Shown: in pieces, positions 63,901 through 64,000 of the stretch | Numbering within the stretch: position 1 is the stretch's first letter | Layout: every line of letters starts with the position of its first letter | Assembly: GCF_018139695.1 (NCBI RefSeq) | Contig: NZ_JAGSOG010000001.1 | Span: forward strand, 1-64,000 | Reading direction: 5' to 3' | Length of the DNA stretch: 64,000 nt | Origin: Actinospica durhamensis | GTDB lineage: Bacteria; Actinomycetota; Actinomycetes; Streptomycetales; Catenulisporaceae | Notes under the pieces: model-generated | Told to the model about the DNA's origin: nothing | Databases searched by the model: none | What the model saw: only the letters and a program-made list of their open reading frames with translations | Position numbers and translations under genes: made by a program

Positions 63901-64000
63901 CAACAGCCCGTCGGCCAGCCCGTCGCCGAGCCCGACACCGTCGAAGACCACGCAGTCGCCGGCTCCGCCGACCCAGACGCAGTACACGCCCACGGCCAGC
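60989..64000 (+). CDS. class A penicillin-binding protein (partial, runs off window)
   Basis: First 1004 codons; no stop within the window. Residues 1-260 are a disordered cytoplasmic Gly/Arg/Ser-rich part with five RGYGS/RGYDP-type repeats. One membrane segment (about 268-292). Transglycosylase domain (about 320-480) with the catalytic Glu in VVAQEDKTFW (E348) and GGSTITQQYVKNAYL. Transpeptidase domain with the S650-T-F-K tetrad, S716-V-N and K855-T-G-T motifs, all intact. A Pro/Ser/Thr-rich tail begins near 960. It builds and crosslinks peptidoglycan. ATG with GAGGGAG 8 nt upstream. Divergent from PadR; in streptomycetes this block precedes rpsF-ssb-rpsR-rplI, which should follow to the right (from memory). 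Confidence 0.95.
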   Translation, partial: MGGYQYGRGDSTDDDPRSRGQGGGGRRGYGSSGDGDGAAGGGQSPQSRGYGSGGGTRGYGSPGAGGGSDPFVQQPPPTPQHPSPGAAAGSGGSAGSGGGTRGYDPYGGSPAPGASPAAPSGGRAAGGGRRGYGSGSGSRGRGGAGHNEPITGELAGAGTRPSPDPGATRVQDAAEVGAAVPEPRRSRLEERRAARGGDVRDPSQTRSDQYPESALNGRSTRNGAASRAGARARAAGGGRPGGPVKKTGYHRYFDYPRTGKYGWKHWAPSIKQVTGCFLAGFFMVLGLVVFEYETVVIPDVNSTAFAQESNFTYDDASTSFATDGPSNRTIADYSDIPMMIQNAVVAQEDKTFWTNPGVSYTGTARALMVDLMGGSLQGGSTITQQYVKNAYLTQAQTTSRKVDEIFIALKLSRMYDKKTIMADYLNTSPFGRNTDGIEAGVKAWFNISLAQMNKEPAAEQASQSAFLSMMLNSPSTYSAGWDPSQTAATQKAAQTAALGRWKDTLSNMEAYKLITPDVYAQAVASPPKVVALSTTSDSESMTAAQMKQASLDWLDSYDSAHKTTDPNAPTKAEIEDNGGYTVVTTFDAKYMTLAKQAVQTELLSKETKFDQSTLQPGLAAVDPSTGDLVAFYGGSTYENNATQRTAQGGSTFKAFTLATALTNNWSPDSYLNGNVWPDVTVNPDEKTQDAGAPDITNDGSTAKVGWMTLQQATDQSVNTAFVRLEMAQPNNYTSVEQMAEQFGMSSSTPGWTSNQGGCDNARFTLGVCPTDPARMASVYGVLAADGTLHSLTEIKEIKEPNGAIWKPQTTTTQVVSSNVAATETKLLTGVIHNSDGTANSSYRSSGLDMTNIAGKTGTSTMDYTASTKTAMSQVGYNNHDGTFTTAGIWFDGYSSKLAISVGISRWTNITLNGQQVATQLPVDNIADSGLDYGATYPFAIWADFMKQMQGTSMGGDETFTTPQPNPNATVYNSPSASPSPSPTPSKTTQSPAPPTQTQYTPTAS

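Overview
The window is high-GC actinobacterial chromosomal DNA: many GTG starts, GC-rich third codon positions, a mycothiol-era style core gene set, a bacterial proteasome activator (Bpa), two SpoIIAB-like anti-sigma ATPases and several MarR/TetR/PadR regulators. The gene content, and the PadR - inositol-phosphate synthase - penicillin-binding-protein block at the right end, resemble Streptomycetales/Catenulisporales. That placement is an inference from gene families and remembered synteny, not from a marker gene. Most of the window is core chromosome, with no prophage, transposase gene or CRISPR array.

Left part (0-15.5 kb): RIO-type kinase preceded by an overlapping 50-codon ORF; NUDIX hydrolase; tRNA-Ser(GCU); a large PAS/pseudo-histidine-kinase/receiver-like protein with its own hypothetical neighbour; secreted DUF1906 protein; a truncated AMP-binding pseudoenzyme, an SseB-like protein and a long acyl-CoA dehydrogenase with tandem operators; a TIGR03767-type metallophosphoesterase; M18 aminopeptidase; a MarR regulator divergent from a membrane protein, with a 40-bp palindrome between them.

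Middle (16-35.6 kb): a leftward operon for a branched-chain/pyruvate-type 2-oxo-acid dehydrogenase (E1alpha, E1beta, E2) followed by a nitrilase-superfamily amidase and a thioredoxin-NHL protein; an aminotransferase (hisC-like); NERD protein; PrpA-like phosphatase; a solitary DUF262/DUF1524 (GmrSD-like) putative defence nuclease; a GH63-type glucosidase; a divergent pair made of a tiny secreted CxxC peptide and a TrmB/LuxR-type regulator; thiC with a TPP riboswitch; a 480-bp non-coding region; a MarR protein with a lysine-rich tail.

Right part (35.6-64 kb): fructosamine-kinase-like protein behind a coupled leader ORF; zinc-ribbon/TM/peptidoglycan-binding protein; TfoX-C protein; J-domain protein; prephenate dehydratase (pheA); SCO1-like copper protein; anti-sigma ATPase; mobA plus DUF6457; K+ channel with RCK domain; quinone oxidoreductase; bpa; serS; rhodanese; glycosyltransferase 2; TetR; SEC-C/DUF5926; glycerophosphodiesterase; YbjQ; a secreted tyrosine phosphatase with a PHO-box-like promoter; a small poorly conserved stretch next to tRNA-Ser(UGA); ino1, PadR with its palindromic operator, and a class A penicillin-binding protein running off the right end.

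The most unusual structure is a pair of 155-170 bp, almost fully palindromic repeat elements (25.3 kb and 51.9 kb, opposite orientation, 124/127 identical cores). Each lies exactly between convergent stop codons, and their outer arms differ between copies but still pair within each copy. No gene in the window explains them.
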